DNA of 50,816 nt from Solirubrobacterales bacterium (GCA_027451345.1 DAIDJO010000055.1:1-50816), one strand, 5' to 3'. Shown: positions 18,900 to 28,159, numbered from the stretch's first letter. Notes: a model not told the origin generated them from the sequence alone. Made by a program: numbers and translations.

Positions 18900-19394
18900 A
18901 TGATTCTCATTGCCTACGACGGATCCGAGGACGCGGGCGCGGCGATCGAGCAGGCGGGACGCCTCTTCCCGGGGGAGCACGCCGTCGTGCTGACGGTCTG
19001 GCAGCGCTTCATCGACACCCTGGCGCGGGCCGGCGGGGGCATGACGATGGTGATCGACTACGAGGAGATCGACCGTGACGCCGCGCAGGCGGCCGAGGAG
19101 CGGGCCGAGCAGGGCGCCACGCGGGCGCGGCAGGCCGGACTCCGGGCCGAGGCCCACACGGCGGTGGTGGAGACCACCGTCGCGGACGCGATCCTGGCGC
19201 ACGCAACCACCGTCGGAGCGAGCGCCGTGGTGGTGGGCAGCCGCGGCTTCAGCGGGTTCAAGTCGCTGATGCTCGGCAGCACCTCCCACCATGTCCTGCA
19301 GCACGCCGACCTGCCCGTGGTGGTCGTGCCCTCGCCGCAGGTGGCGCGGGCACGCGCCGAGCACCGCAGCACCCTGCGGTCGGCCGGCGCCTGA
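18900..19394 (+). CDS. Universal stress protein (UspA family)
   Basis: This is a 164-residue single Usp domain. It starts MILIAYDGSEDA and carries the ATP-binding motif G-2x-G-9x-G-S (Gly113, Gly116, Gly126-Ser127: GSRGFSGFKSLMLGS), ending in LPVVVVPSP. The Usp family supports survival under stress or starvation. ATG 18900 has a good GGAGG 5 nt upstream. A -10-like TAGCTT (18860-18865) flanked by CACC/GGTG lies 35 bp upstream. It is a single-gene unit with a hairpin just after the stop. Confidence 0.93.
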   Translation: MILIAYDGSEDAGAAIEQAGRLFPGEHAVVLTVWQRFIDTLARAGGGMTMVIDYEEIDRDAAQAAEERAEQGATRARQAGLRAEAHTAVVETTVADAILAHATTVGASAVVVGSRGFSGFKSLMLGSTSHHVLQHADLPVVVVPSPQVARARAEHRSTLRSAGA

Positions 19395-19403
19395 GCCGGC
19401 TCG

Positions 19404-20309
19404 TCACCGGGTGCGGCCAGCGGGCCGCACCCGCTGCCACACGCGCACGTACGCGACGCGCAGCGCGTCGGCCCGGGCGACCTCGGGGGACTTCATCGAG
19501 GTGGTGTTGACCAGCACGATGTACATCGGCGCCGAGGTCACGCCCCGATCGGTGTGGGCGAACTCGATCCCGTCGTAGTACCAGGTCACCCGGCCCGGCT
19601 CCCAGTCGGATTCGACCACGTGCCAACCGGGCGTGAACCCGGGGTCGCAGCCGCCGAGGTTGCTCCCGGGCGCGTGGCCGGGGCTGATGAAGTGCGCGCA
19701 GACGAGACCGCCGAGATTCTCGAAGACGTCGTCCTCCCCGTCCCTGGGCCACACCTGGCCGAGCCCGACGACGGCGGGCCAGTCGGCGATCCGGGTGACG
19801 CCGTGCACCCGGATCGCCGGCACGTCGATCCGCGCCTCGAGCACCCCGTAGCGGTAGGTGAAGCCGCCGCTGCTCCGCCCGTCGAGCGGGTTGGTCGAGA
19901 GCACGGCGCCGGTGAACGGGCGCAGGCTCCCGCCACAGCGAGACGGGGTCCGGGAGACGATCAGGGAGAGGCCGGACCCCTTGGCGATCCGGACGTTCTG
20001 CGGGCTGTAGCAGGCGGACTCGTGCCGGTTGATCGGCCCGCTGATCCCGTGCCCGAACCAATCGGGGCGCCAGATCCGGCGGTCGAGCGTGCCCCGGTCG
20101 AACTCCGCGTCGAGGATCGGCTTCCAATGGCCGGGAATGCCGAGTGGACCGGTCGCAGCGGGCGCCCGCCCGCCGGTGTGGCGGCCCGGCGGGCCGGGGC
20201 GGGAGTGGGGTGCCGGGCGCCGGCCGGGCGCCACGACGAACACGACGACGAATAGCACAGCCAATCCCACGGGTAGGACTGCCCAGAGCAATGAGCTGCG
20301 CTTAGTCAC
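19404..20309 (-). CDS. Secreted/membrane-anchored glycoside hydrolase family 16 protein
   Basis: This is a 301-residue protein with an N-terminal signal anchor (LLWAVLPVGLAVLFVVVFVVA), a Pro/Arg-rich linker and a GH16 jelly-roll: FDRGTLDRRIWRPD, YRYGVLEARI, then the active-site strand GEDDVFE, and WHVVESDWEPGRVTWYYDG. GH16 enzymes cleave or transglycosylate beta-glucans and galactans through E-x-D-x-x-E. Here the second position is Asp instead of the usual Ile/Leu/Val, but both Glu residues are present. GTG 20309 is the start; GGAGAGGG lies upstream. It diverges from the polysaccharide membrane-protein gene and probably trims or remodels that polymer. Confidence 0.85.
   Translation of the reverse strand: MTKRSSLLWAVLPVGLAVLFVVVFVVAPGRRPAPHSRPGPPGRHTGGRAPAATGPLGIPGHWKPILDAEFDRGTLDRRIWRPDWFGHGISGPINRHESACYSPQNVRIAKGSGLSLIVSRTPSRCGGSLRPFTGAVLSTNPLDGRSSGGFTYRYGVLEARIDVPAIRVHGVTRIADWPAVVGLGQVWPRDGEDDVFENLGGLVCAHFISPGHAPGSNLGGCDPGFTPGWHVVESDWEPGRVTWYYDGIEFAHTDRGVTSAPMYIVLVNTTSMKSPEVARADALRVAYVRVWQRVRPAGRTR
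19408..19433. terminator. Hairpin terminator after usp
   Basis: A perfect 11-bp stem CGGGTGCGGCC / GGCCGCACCCG with a 4-nt loop, 13 bp past the usp stop. It overlaps the last codons of the convergent GH16 gene. Confidence 0.65.
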
Positions 20310-20345
20310 ACCAGCCCTCTCCCCGGGGACCGCTCGCCCGACGCA

Positions 20346-20363
20346 TCGGTACGACGGTACCGA
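20346..20363. promoter_or_regulatory. Palindromic operator-like site between divergent genes
   Basis: TCGGTAC-GACG-GTACCGA is a perfect 7-bp dyad with a 4-nt centre, in the 82-bp gap between the GH16 gene (start 20309) and the membrane-protein gene (start 20392). Confidence 0.5.
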
Positions 20364-20391
20364 GCCTACGCGACAGAGGCCGCACTTCACG

Positions 20392-22701
20392 ATGAACGTC
20401 AAAACGGTTGAACCGGAACAGCCCACTGCCCCCTTCCCCGCGCTCGACGCGGTCGGGCGCGTGGGTGCGGTGCCCCGTCGTGCGGTGACCGAGCCCGAGC
20501 CGCATCTGAGCCTTGTGCGGGCGTGCGCCACGGGGGCGGCCGGCTCGCTCGTGCTGGCGCTGATCGGGCGGTTCACGGGGATCGAGGCGGTCGCGCTGGT
20601 CGGCGGATACGGCGTGCTCTTCCTCGGGATCGGCGCGGCCCCCTTCCAGCTGCGGCCCGGCCTGTCGCTGTACGCGCGCCTCACCGGAACGGTGATCGTC
20701 GGATTTGCGGCACTGCTGCTCTCCGGGGCGGCGATGGCCGACATCCGCCATCTCTGGAGTCCCGTGGTGTGCCTGATCCTCCTGGGCATCCCCGCCGTGT
20801 GGCTGCACGTCGAGGGCCTGCGCCGGCTGCGACGCGCCGGGGACCTCACCGCCCGGACCGAGGCGCTCGACGCCGTCGACCCGTTCGACGAGCTCGACCT
20901 TGCCGGTGTCGAGGGCGAGACGCTCACCGGTGTCGAGGGCGAGACGCTCGCCGGGGCCACGCCGCGCCCGCGCCGGCTCGCCGGCATGCTCCCGGCCCCC
21001 GACCGCCTCGCGGGCCAGCTGCTCCTCGTCGGCACCGTCTTCTGGTTGGGCACGGCGATCGCCACCCGCGACCCCCACCCCGGCTACTGGGGCATGCTGG
21101 CCACGATCAACCGGCTGTGGTACGTCGGGCTCGTCATCGTCCTCGTCGGCTTCGTCATCGGCCGCCGCAGCGAGCTCACCGCCGGACTCGGCGCCCTCTC
21201 CTTCGGTCTCGCCACGACGCTCACCCCCGCGCTCGTCTACGGGGCGCCGAGGGAGCCGACCGCGGCGAAGCAGATGGAGATCACGCAGTGGGTGCTGGTG
21301 CACCACCACATCCATGTCACCGCGGGCATCTATCCCGCCTTCTCGAGCTTCTTCGCCGGGATCGCCGCGTTCTCGCAGCTCCTCGGGATCCACGGCCTGC
21401 TCGGCCACATGAGCCTCTGGGGCATCGCGACGTACTGGCCGGTGCTGCTCGTGCCGATGCGGATCGTGACCCTGCGCTTCCTGGCCGGCCGCCTGCTGCC
21501 GACCACAGCGCGGCGCTGGTCCGCGGTGATGCTCGTGCTCCTCGTCGACTCGCTCGGCAACGACTATTTCTCCCCCCAGTCGGTCGGCTACGTCCTCGCC
21601 ATCGCCGCGGTGGCCGTCGGCATGAACGGCCTGCGGGCGCGTCCGTTCTCGAACCGGGGGACGGTGGTGCTGCTGCTGCTCTGCGGGATCAGCCTCGCGC
21701 CAACCCACGAGCTCAGCCCGTACATGGCCGCCGGCGCGCTCATCGTCCTGCTCCTGTTCGGACAGGCGCCGTGGTGGAGCTGGGCGCCGGTGACGATCCC
21801 CGCGCTGCTGTGGGCCGGGCTCGTCCATAAGGCGATCTCGCAGAACTTCAACTTCGCCTCGCTCTTCAACCTGTCGAACTTCCGCCCGCCGGTCACCGTG
21901 GCCACCAAGGGACTCACCCGCCTTCCGGTCGTCGGCATCCAGTCTCACGTGCTGCTCCTGTCGCTCCTGCTCCTGATGGCGCTCGCCGCCATCGGGTTTC
22001 TCCCGCACATCCGCCGGCGCTGGGCGTGGGGGTACGCCCTCTGCCCCGCGGTCGGCATCGCGCTGATCGCGATCAACCCGTACGGGAACGAGGGGATCTT
22101 CCGGGCCACGCTGTTCGCGATCCCCTGGATGGCGGTGCTGGCGATGCTGATGCCCCACCCGTCCAGGCTGATCCCGGCCCTGCGGCGACCGCTGTTCCTG
22201 GGGACGGGCATCGCCCTGACCCTCACCACCCTGCTGGCGACGTTCCTGATCGCCGCCTACGCGATGGATGGCACGATGGTTCTGCCGCCGGGCAACGTCG
22301 CCGTCGTCAGCTACCTGATGCACCAACCGCCGCAGGGTGCCTACGTCCTCGCCGTCGGCTCCGCGAGCAACCCGGCGGACGGAGCCAACTTCTCGCTCGA
22401 CTATCGGACGCTCGAGTGGAGCCAGATCGTCCAGGGCGCTCCCGCCCTGCAGCGATCGCGCCCCACCCTGCTCGATGCCGCGGCCCTGGCCGACCGCTAC
22501 GGCCTCTACACGGCGTCGCTCGGCGTACCCGCCGGCAGCCCGCTGTACCTGATCTGGGATCGCCTGTCCCGGCAGTACGCCAACGCCTACGGGCTGCAGT
22601 CGACGGCGCAGCTGAACCAGTGGTTGCGGGTGCTGCTGCGCAGCCCGTCCTGGGAGCTGGTCGACCGCAGCGGCGGCACATACCTGTTCCAGCTGACGTA
22701 G
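20392..22701 (+). CDS. Large multi-pass membrane protein, polysaccharide locus
   Basis: This is a 769-residue protein. A cytoplasmic N-terminus is followed by about four hydrophobic segments, a charged loop (about 150-205) that includes a duplicated GVEGETL motif, then about ten more segments and a roughly 140-residue soluble C-terminal domain. The topology recalls GT-C glycosyltransferases or O-antigen polymerase/ligase-type proteins, but I see no diagnostic motif. Two polar loop sequences between helices, QWVLVHHHIHVTAGIYP and APTHELSPYM, are candidates for an active site. ATG 20392 has no strong ribosome-binding site. The position next to GT4, flippase and GT2 genes suggests polymerisation or transfer of a surface glycan (inference). 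Confidence 0.75.
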   Translation: MNVKTVEPEQPTAPFPALDAVGRVGAVPRRAVTEPEPHLSLVRACATGAAGSLVLALIGRFTGIEAVALVGGYGVLFLGIGAAPFQLRPGLSLYARLTGTVIVGFAALLLSGAAMADIRHLWSPVVCLILLGIPAVWLHVEGLRRLRRAGDLTARTEALDAVDPFDELDLAGVEGETLTGVEGETLAGATPRPRRLAGMLPAPDRLAGQLLLVGTVFWLGTAIATRDPHPGYWGMLATINRLWYVGLVIVLVGFVIGRRSELTAGLGALSFGLATTLTPALVYGAPREPTAAKQMEITQWVLVHHHIHVTAGIYPAFSSFFAGIAAFSQLLGIHGLLGHMSLWGIATYWPVLLVPMRIVTLRFLAGRLLPTTARRWSAVMLVLLVDSLGNDYFSPQSVGYVLAIAAVAVGMNGLRARPFSNRGTVVLLLLCGISLAPTHELSPYMAAGALIVLLLFGQAPWWSWAPVTIPALLWAGLVHKAISQNFNFASLFNLSNFRPPVTVATKGLTRLPVVGIQSHVLLLSLLLLMALAAIGFLPHIRRRWAWGYALCPAVGIALIAINPYGNEGIFRATLFAIPWMAVLAMLMPHPSRLIPALRRPLFLGTGIALTLTTLLATFLIAAYAMDGTMVLPPGNVAVVSYLMHQPPQGAYVLAVGSASNPADGANFSLDYRTLEWSQIVQGAPALQRSRPTLLDAAALADRYGLYTASLGVPAGSPLYLIWDRLSRQYANAYGLQSTAQLNQWLRVLLRSPSWELVDRSGGTYLFQLT
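20903..20950 (+). repeat. 24-bp tandem duplication in membrane-protein gene
   Basis: Two adjacent in-frame copies differ by one base and encode (T/A)GVEGETL twice in a cytosolic loop. Confidence 0.85.
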
Positions 22702-22740
22702 CGGGATGCGGGGGACTGCGTCCGACCCGTCCGGGACACG

Positions 22741-23853
22741 ATGCGGATCGTGACCCACCTGCCGGTGCTCGAGAGCCGTGGCGGCGTCGAGCTGAGCCTG
22801 CTGGAGACCTCACGCGAGCTCGCGGCGCGCGGGCACCGGATCTCCCTGCTCTACGAGCAGCCCGGCAACCTGACCGATGACTTCCGCTCGGTGTGCGACT
22901 CGATGCGTCAGGGGCCGTCGCTGCGCTACTCCGAGCGGCCGGCGCGTGACGTGGCCCGCATCGCCCTGCGCGCGGTGACGGCCGCCCGCGCGCGTCCCCA
23001 GGTGATCTTCGTCAACAACTTCAGCGAGCTCGCGTGGGCCGCCGCGGTGCGGGCGCTCACGCGCGCGCCGATCGTCTGCCATCTCCACGAGTTCCGCCCC
23101 GTCCGCCGCGGATCGCTGCGCGCGCTCGGGGGGCGCGCCAGCCGCTTCCTCGTCGCGTCCGAGTTCATGCGCCGCGCCTGGGTCAACCACGGCCTCGACC
23201 CGCGCCGCGTGGAGGTGATCCACCAGGGCTTCTCCCCGGCCGCCTACGCCGTCGCCTCCGAGGCGGACCGGCTCCGCGCGCGCGAGGAGCTGGAGCTTCC
23301 GGCGGAGGCGTACGTCGTGCTCTATCTCGGCCGCATCATCCCGGAGAAGGGCGTTGACGTGCTGCTCGACGCGTGGCGGGCGCTCGCGCCCGACCCCGAG
23401 CACGCCCGGCTGCTCCTGGTGGGCCTGCCGGCTGCCCCGGACCCCTACGTCGAGGGGCTCCGGGCGTCCGCGCCGCCCGGCTGTGACTGGCGACCGATGC
23501 GGCGCGACGTCACCTCGCTGCTGCACGCCTGCGACGTGCTCGCGCTGCCGTCCCGGTGGGACGAGCCGTTCGGCCGCGTCGTCGTGGAGGCGATGGCCAC
23601 CGGCCGGCCGGCGGTGGCCGCGCAGGTCGGCGGCATCCCGGAGATCCTCACCGGGGACTTCACCGGGCTGATGTTTCCCCGCGGCGACGCGTCCGCCCTG
23701 GCCGAACGGCTGCGCACGCTGGAGAGCTGGCGCCGGACCGATCCGGCGCTCGGCGCGCTCTGCGCCGCGCACGCGGTCGAGAACTTCAGCCTCGACGCCG
23801 CCATGTCCCGGCTCGAGGGGGTGTTCGAGCGGGTGACGGGTCGCGCCGGCTGA
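22741..23853 (+). CDS. Glycosyltransferase family 4
   Basis: This is a 370-residue GT-B enzyme. The N-terminal Rossmann domain starts MRIVTHLPVLESRGGVELSLL, and the acceptor-side region holds CHLHEF. The C-terminal nucleotide-sugar domain has YLGRIIPEKGVDVLLDA, ALPSRWDEPFGRVVVEAMA (E-x7-E) and GGIPEIL. It probably transfers a sugar from a nucleotide donor in assembly of the surface polysaccharide. It begins 39 bp after the large membrane-protein gene and is likely in the same operon. Confidence 0.92.
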   Translation: MRIVTHLPVLESRGGVELSLLETSRELAARGHRISLLYEQPGNLTDDFRSVCDSMRQGPSLRYSERPARDVARIALRAVTAARARPQVIFVNNFSELAWAAAVRALTRAPIVCHLHEFRPVRRGSLRALGGRASRFLVASEFMRRAWVNHGLDPRRVEVIHQGFSPAAYAVASEADRLRAREELELPAEAYVVLYLGRIIPEKGVDVLLDAWRALAPDPEHARLLLVGLPAAPDPYVEGLRASAPPGCDWRPMRRDVTSLLHACDVLALPSRWDEPFGRVVVEAMATGRPAVAAQVGGIPEILTGDFTGLMFPRGDASALAERLRTLESWRRTDPALGALCAAHAVENFSLDAAMSRLEGVFERVTGRAG

Positions 23854-23854
23854 G

Positions 23855-23882
23855 GCGCCGGGGCCCGCGGCCGGCCCGGCGC
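23855..23882. terminator. GC-rich hairpin between convergent genes
   Basis: GCGCCGGG / CCCGGCGC, an 8-bp stem enclosing GC-rich bases that can form an inner GGCC hairpin, between the GT4 and flippase stops. Confidence 0.45.
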
Positions 23883-23900
23883 GGGTCGGGCGGCGAGCGC

Positions 23901-25436
23901 TCAGGCGTTCGGGTCGGGACGCCCGAACTGGAGCCACGGACCGAGGCGGTCGGTCATCCGGGTGCGCCAGCGCCGGCCGAGGTCGGGCCGAACGAGGTTG
24001 ACGAGCTGCTCGACGAAGACGATCGCGGCGAGGAGCGCGACGATCAGCCGCAGGACGAGGGCCGGGCCCTGCGACGGCACCGCCGACGACGCGATGCAGA
24101 CGACGAAGCCGGCCAGGGCGAGCGCGAGCGGCCGGAGGTTCGTGGCGGGGCCGGTGTCGCCCGCCAGCCAGCGCCAGCGCGCGGCGCCGAGCGCGTAGCA
24201 CAGGCAGGTGATCGCCGCCGAGCCGTCGATCCCGATCACCGGCACCAGCGCGAGGTTCAGGCCGAGGTTGATCACCGCCACCCCAGCCGAGCCGACGGCG
24301 ACCGACCGGGTGCGCCCGTCGATGATCAGGACCTGCTGGTAGATCACGGCGTCGGCATACGGGAGCGCGCTGGCGGCGATCAGCGCGGTGATGAGGAGCA
24401 GCGAGGACGAGTGGTAGCTCGCCGGCGCCCAGAGCATGAGCAGCAGGGGCGACGCGGCGGCGAGCCCGACGGCGAAGGTCACGGCGAGCACATACAGGCC
24501 GTCGCGGCTGGTGGCGAGCACCGCCCGGCGAGCGAGCGGGTCCTTCATCGCGAACAGCCGGGGCATCCAGGTGAAGCTGACGAGCTGCAGGAACACGATC
24601 GCGAAGCCCCCGATGTTCCGGGCCACCGCGTAGCGGCCGAGCGTTCCCGCCCCGAGGTCGCCGTGGATCACGATCCGGTCGGAGGCGTCGAACAGGAAGG
24701 TGGCGATGGCGGCCGGGACGAGCGCGGCCGAGAAGCGCAGCGCGTCGGCGAACATCGGCACGTGCGCGCGCCGCGGGACCCTCGGGCGGGCGAGCCACAG
24801 TCCGATGACGGCGGTGAGCGCCTCCCCGAGGACCTGGCCGAGCAGGTAGCTCGAGGCGGTCGCCGCCACCACCACGACCAGGGTGAGCGCCAGCACCTGC
24901 GCGAAGATCGACTGCGCGAAGCTGGCGGCGACGAAGCCCTTCAGCTGGTCCCGACTGCGCGCGAGCCCGAGCGTCGGCGCGGTGATCGCCGTGAGCACCG
25001 CCCACAGCACCGCATAGCGGATGGCCGCCGGGAACGGCCCGAGCCCGAGCCATGGGCACCACCAGCGGCCGGTGGCGTACGCGACGGCTCCGGTGACCAG
25101 GGAGAGCCCGATCGCCAGGGACACCAGCCGCCGCGCGTTGTTCTCGCCGTCCTCGGCGGCATAGACGCGCTGGACGGCCGTCGAGAGGCCGAAGCCGAAC
25201 AGGCAGGTGAGCAGCTGCATCACGGCGATCCCCGCGGCCGCCTGGCCGAACGCGCTCTTCGGCATCAGGCGGGTGGTGGCCGGCGTGAGGGCGGCGGCCA
25301 GCACGATCTGCAGCCCCCAGAAGGCGAGATAGATCATGTCGCGCCCGAACATGCCGCTGACCTCGGCCGCGTCGGCGCGCTCGGCGGCCGGCAGCTCGGG
25401 GGATGGCTCGGTGTCAATCATGCGATGTTCGGGCAT
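23901..25436 (-). CDS. Polysaccharide flippase (Wzx/MOP superfamily)
   Basis: This is a 511-residue membrane protein with about 12-14 hydrophobic segments and the pattern of oligosaccharide flippases: an N-terminal GMFGRDMIYLAFWGLQIVLAA helix, a central FLFDASDRIVIHGDLGAGTLGRYAVA signature (common to Wzx-like proteins), and paired helices to the end. It would move lipid-linked saccharides across the membrane. ATG 25436 is given; ATG 25421 is an alternative. It is divergent from the GT2 gene at 25451 with only 14 bp between starts, so the two promoters overlap the coding starts. Confidence 0.87.
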   Translation of the reverse strand: MPEHRMIDTEPSPELPAAERADAAEVSGMFGRDMIYLAFWGLQIVLAAALTPATTRLMPKSAFGQAAAGIAVMQLLTCLFGFGLSTAVQRVYAAEDGENNARRLVSLAIGLSLVTGAVAYATGRWWCPWLGLGPFPAAIRYAVLWAVLTAITAPTLGLARSRDQLKGFVAASFAQSIFAQVLALTLVVVVAATASSYLLGQVLGEALTAVIGLWLARPRVPRRAHVPMFADALRFSAALVPAAIATFLFDASDRIVIHGDLGAGTLGRYAVARNIGGFAIVFLQLVSFTWMPRLFAMKDPLARRAVLATSRDGLYVLAVTFAVGLAAASPLLLMLWAPASYHSSSLLLITALIAASALPYADAVIYQQVLIIDGRTRSVAVGSAGVAVINLGLNLALVPVIGIDGSAAITCLCYALGAARWRWLAGDTGPATNLRPLALALAGFVVCIASSAVPSQGPALVLRLIVALLAAIVFVEQLVNLVRPDLGRRWRTRMTDRLGPWLQFGRPDPNA

Positions 25437-25450
25437 ACCTCGGGTTGGTG

Positions 25451-26854
25451 ATGAGCAGCACGGTTGAGCGCTCCAACGGCTTCCTGCCCCTCCAGCCCCT
25501 GCGGCATGCAGATCCGACCGCGGTCGGACTGTGGGACATGGATCGCGGTCCCGCGATCACCCGTCCGCTCCAGCTACCCAGCCACGGGGCGCGCGATCAA
25601 CTCGTGCTCGTCCGACTCCACGGGGAGCCGCTCACGATCCTCCATCTCGAGGCGGCTCCTGGGGAGGAGCGCCCCGACCAGCTCCTCGAGGCGGTGTGGC
25701 ACGGCGCGAGCGAGGAGCTGATCGCCCACGTCTCGACCTGCGGCTGCCTGCCGGTCCCCGAAGGGGTCGATGACCTCGCCGCCCTCCTCGAGACCGGCGG
25801 GCGCGCGACCCCGCGCCAGACACCGCCACGGCCCCGCGGCCGGGCGGCCGCGATCGTGTGCACCACGGGAGAGCAGCCGGAGCTTCTGCGGCGCAGCCTC
25901 GAGTCGCTCGTCGGCATGGACGGCGGGGACGCTGAGATCGTCGTCGTCGACAACCGGCCGTCGCGAGCCGGCACGCGCGCGCTGGTCGAGGAGTTCGGCG
26001 CGCGGGCCCCCGTGCGGTACGTGCGCGAGTCGCGACCGGGGCTCGCCATCGCCCGCAACGCCGGACTGGCCGCCACCGGCGGGGTGGACTTCGTCGCCTT
26101 CACCGATGACGACGCGGTGGTCGACCCGGACTGGCTCAGCTGGCTGCTCGCGCCGTTCCGTCACCCGGAGGTGCAGGCGGTCACGGGGCTGGTCATGCCG
26201 CTGCGCCTGGAGTCCGAGGCCGAGAAGCGCTTCGAGCGCTACGCGGGCTTCGGCAAGGGCGTGGCCGGGGCCACCTACGACGCCGGCGGGTACGCCGCCC
26301 GTGACCGCTTCCTCTTCCCGTACTGGGGTGGGATGTTCGGCTCGGGCAACAGCATGGCGTTCCGCCGCGAGACCCTGATCGCGCGCGGGGGGTTCGACCC
26401 GGCGCTCGGGGCGGGGACACCGACCGCCGGCGGCGAGGACATCGCCGCCTTCACCGACGTGATCCTGGCGGGCGGGCGGCTCGTCTACGAGCCGCGCTCG
26501 ATCTGCTGGCATCAGCACCGCGGAACCGAGGAGGCGCTCCGCGCCCAGGTGCGGAACTACGGGATCGGGCTGACCGCGGTGCTCTGGAAGTATTGGACGA
26601 GCGATTGGCGGTTCAGCGTGACGGTCGCGCGGAGCGTCCCCGGACTCCTCGGACTCGTGCGGAGCCGGCGAGAGGACCGGGCGCTCGAGCGCCTACCGTC
26701 CGACCTCGCCGCGCTCGAGGGGCGTGGGCGGCTGCTCGGACCGTGGCGGTACGTGTCGAGCCGCCGGCGCGCCCGTCGCGCCGGTGTTCCCGCCCCGACG
26801 GGACGGGAACACCGCACACAGGGGGATCAGGCCGGCTTCCAGACCCGGACGTAA
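25451..26854 (+). CDS. GT2 glycosyltransferase with N-terminal accessory module
   Basis: This is a 467-residue protein. Residues 1-125 form an N-terminal module containing LVLVRLHGEPLTILHLE. The GT-A domain follows: AAIVCTTGEQPELLRRSLESL, VVVDNRP, AIARNAGLAATG, FTDDDAVVDPDW (DxD-type motif), GSGNSMAFRRE, GGEDIAAF and CWHQH. A similar module with HGEPL opens the protein at 29241-30485. Start ATG 25451 (GTG 25448 is adjacent). The 3' end overlaps the convergent GH16 gene by 28 bp. It probably extends or decorates the surface glycan. Confidence 0.88.
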   Translation: MSSTVERSNGFLPLQPLRHADPTAVGLWDMDRGPAITRPLQLPSHGARDQLVLVRLHGEPLTILHLEAAPGEERPDQLLEAVWHGASEELIAHVSTCGCLPVPEGVDDLAALLETGGRATPRQTPPRPRGRAAAIVCTTGEQPELLRRSLESLVGMDGGDAEIVVVDNRPSRAGTRALVEEFGARAPVRYVRESRPGLAIARNAGLAATGGVDFVAFTDDDAVVDPDWLSWLLAPFRHPEVQAVTGLVMPLRLESEAEKRFERYAGFGKGVAGATYDAGGYAARDRFLFPYWGGMFGSGNSMAFRRETLIARGGFDPALGAGTPTAGGEDIAAFTDVILAGGRLVYEPRSICWHQHRGTEEALRAQVRNYGIGLTAVLWKYWTSDWRFSVTVARSVPGLLGLVRSRREDRALERLPSDLAALEGRGRLLGPWRYVSSRRRARRAGVPAPTGREHRTQGDQAGFQTRT

Positions 26855-27903
26855 TCCACCTTCATCTGCCCGGCCGCCCCGAACTGCAGGGTGTTCGAGG
26901 CACCCATCGTGAACAGGAGCTGCTCGGCCGCCCCGTTGTCATCGGTGGTGTACTGCCGCACGAGCGTGCCGTCGTAGTACACGTCGCAGTAGTTGGTGCC
27001 GCGATAGATCCCGTAGGTGTGGAACGCGTTGGACCACGTGCCGGCGACGGTGCCCATGTTGTGCGCCCCGGACGGCGAGTGGTAGTTGACGGTCAGGGTG
27101 CCGAGCCCCTCGGCGACGTCGCTCTCGCCCGCGGCCGGCCAGTTCGGCCCTGAGACCCACCAGGCGGGCCAGTTGTAGATCGTGCTGCCCGAGCCGGCGA
27201 AATCGACCCGTGCCTCGGCGAAGTCGCCCACGGCGAACACGTCCTGATTGCTGCCGATCGCGGCGCCCGAGGTGCCCGAGGCGAGATTCAGCACGAGGTT
27301 CCCGCCCGTCTCCCAGAGGTTGCTCGCGTAGTCGGTGACGTTGTTCTGGTTGGTCCACCCGTTGTGATCGCTCCACAGGTTCGTGTTGAGCGACGTCCCG
27401 TTGAACTCGTCGTCGAAGATCTCGGTCCAGCTGCCGCCCACACCGACGGGGGCCGGCGTGGTCGTCGTCGTCGGCGTCGTTGTCGTCGGCGTCGTTGTCG
27501 TCGGCGTCGTTGTCGTCGTCGTCGTCGGCGTCGTCGGCGTGGTCGTCGTCGGCGTGGTCGTCGTCGGCGTGGTCGTCGTCGGCGTGGTCGTCGTCGGCGT
27601 CGTCGTCGGCGTGGTCGTCGGCGTCGGGACCCAGTGGCGGTGGCGCTGTCCCGCGCGCGTCGCGCGTCCATCACGGGTGACCGCGGCGACGGTGGCGGCG
27701 AAGCGCTCGGCGTAGGTCAGATAGCGGTCGCGGTACAGGTTGTGGTGTCGAGCGTGGTGCTCGATGATCCGGTGCGCGTGTCGGCGGTGGAGCAGGTGCG
27801 ACGTCGGATGGTGGACGGCGGCGGCGGCGATGCCGGCCGTGGTGCCGGCGGCGAGTGCGGTGACCGCGGCCGCACTGCGAAGGGCGGCGTGAACGGGGGG
27901 CAT
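26827..27903 (-). CDS. Secreted GH16 protein with Thr-Pro linker
   Basis: This is a 358-residue secreted protein with a signal peptide (AALRSAAAVTALAAGTTAGIAAAA), a His/Arg-rich stretch, about 55 residues of TTTTP repeats, then a GH16 domain: FDDEFNGTSLNTNLW, NWPAWWVSGPNWPAAGESDVAEG with an intact E-S-D-V-A-E catalytic strand, and YGIYRGTNYCDVYYDG. A typical GH16 endo-beta-glucanase or galactanase role is expected. It is the second GH16 of the locus and, unlike the one at 19404, matches the consensus catalytic motif. ATG 27903 follows a purine-rich stretch. Confidence 0.9.
   Translation of the reverse strand: MPPVHAALRSAAAVTALAAGTTAGIAAAAVHHPTSHLLHRRHAHRIIEHHARHHNLYRDRYLTYAERFAATVAAVTRDGRATRAGQRHRHWVPTPTTTPTTTPTTTTPTTTTPTTTTPTTTTPTTPTTTTTTTPTTTTPTTTTPTTTTTPAPVGVGGSWTEIFDDEFNGTSLNTNLWSDHNGWTNQNNVTDYASNLWETGGNLVLNLASGTSGAAIGSNQDVFAVGDFAEARVDFAGSGSTIYNWPAWWVSGPNWPAAGESDVAEGLGTLTVNYHSPSGAHNMGTVAGTWSNAFHTYGIYRGTNYCDVYYDGTLVRQYTTDDNGAAEQLLFTMGASNTLQFGAAGQMKVDYVRVWKPA
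27456..27627 (-). repeat. 15-bp tandem repeats encoding TTTTP
   Basis: Imperfect 15-bp units (read on the minus strand as GCC GAC GAC RAC GAC-type complements) encode the Thr-Pro linker of the GH16 protein. The shadow frames on the plus strand are Val/Gly runs and are not genes. Confidence 0.85.
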
Positions 27904-28159
27904 GGGAAGTCCTTGTGGGAGGGGATGTGCTCCGCCTGCGGCTCCGGCAGGCGACCCCCAACGCATCGGTGCCACTCGCACCCCTCGGCCAGCCATCCGC
28001 GGGCCGCCTACGACATTTGTCCAGGTTTCAAACGCGTCCGTCAACCGTGCGGTACGGGCACGCGCGGCAGGCGCCACCGGACGCGCCGCGACCGCGACAA
28101 ATGGGCCTGATTCGGGGGCATCGGGGTTTGACACGGACACTTCCGGGAAACACCAGAAC

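Noticed and set aside
27364-28110. Arg- or Val-rich open frames over the Thr-Pro repeats
   Set aside because: They are shadow frames of the 15-bp repeats in the GH16 gene, without domains or starts.
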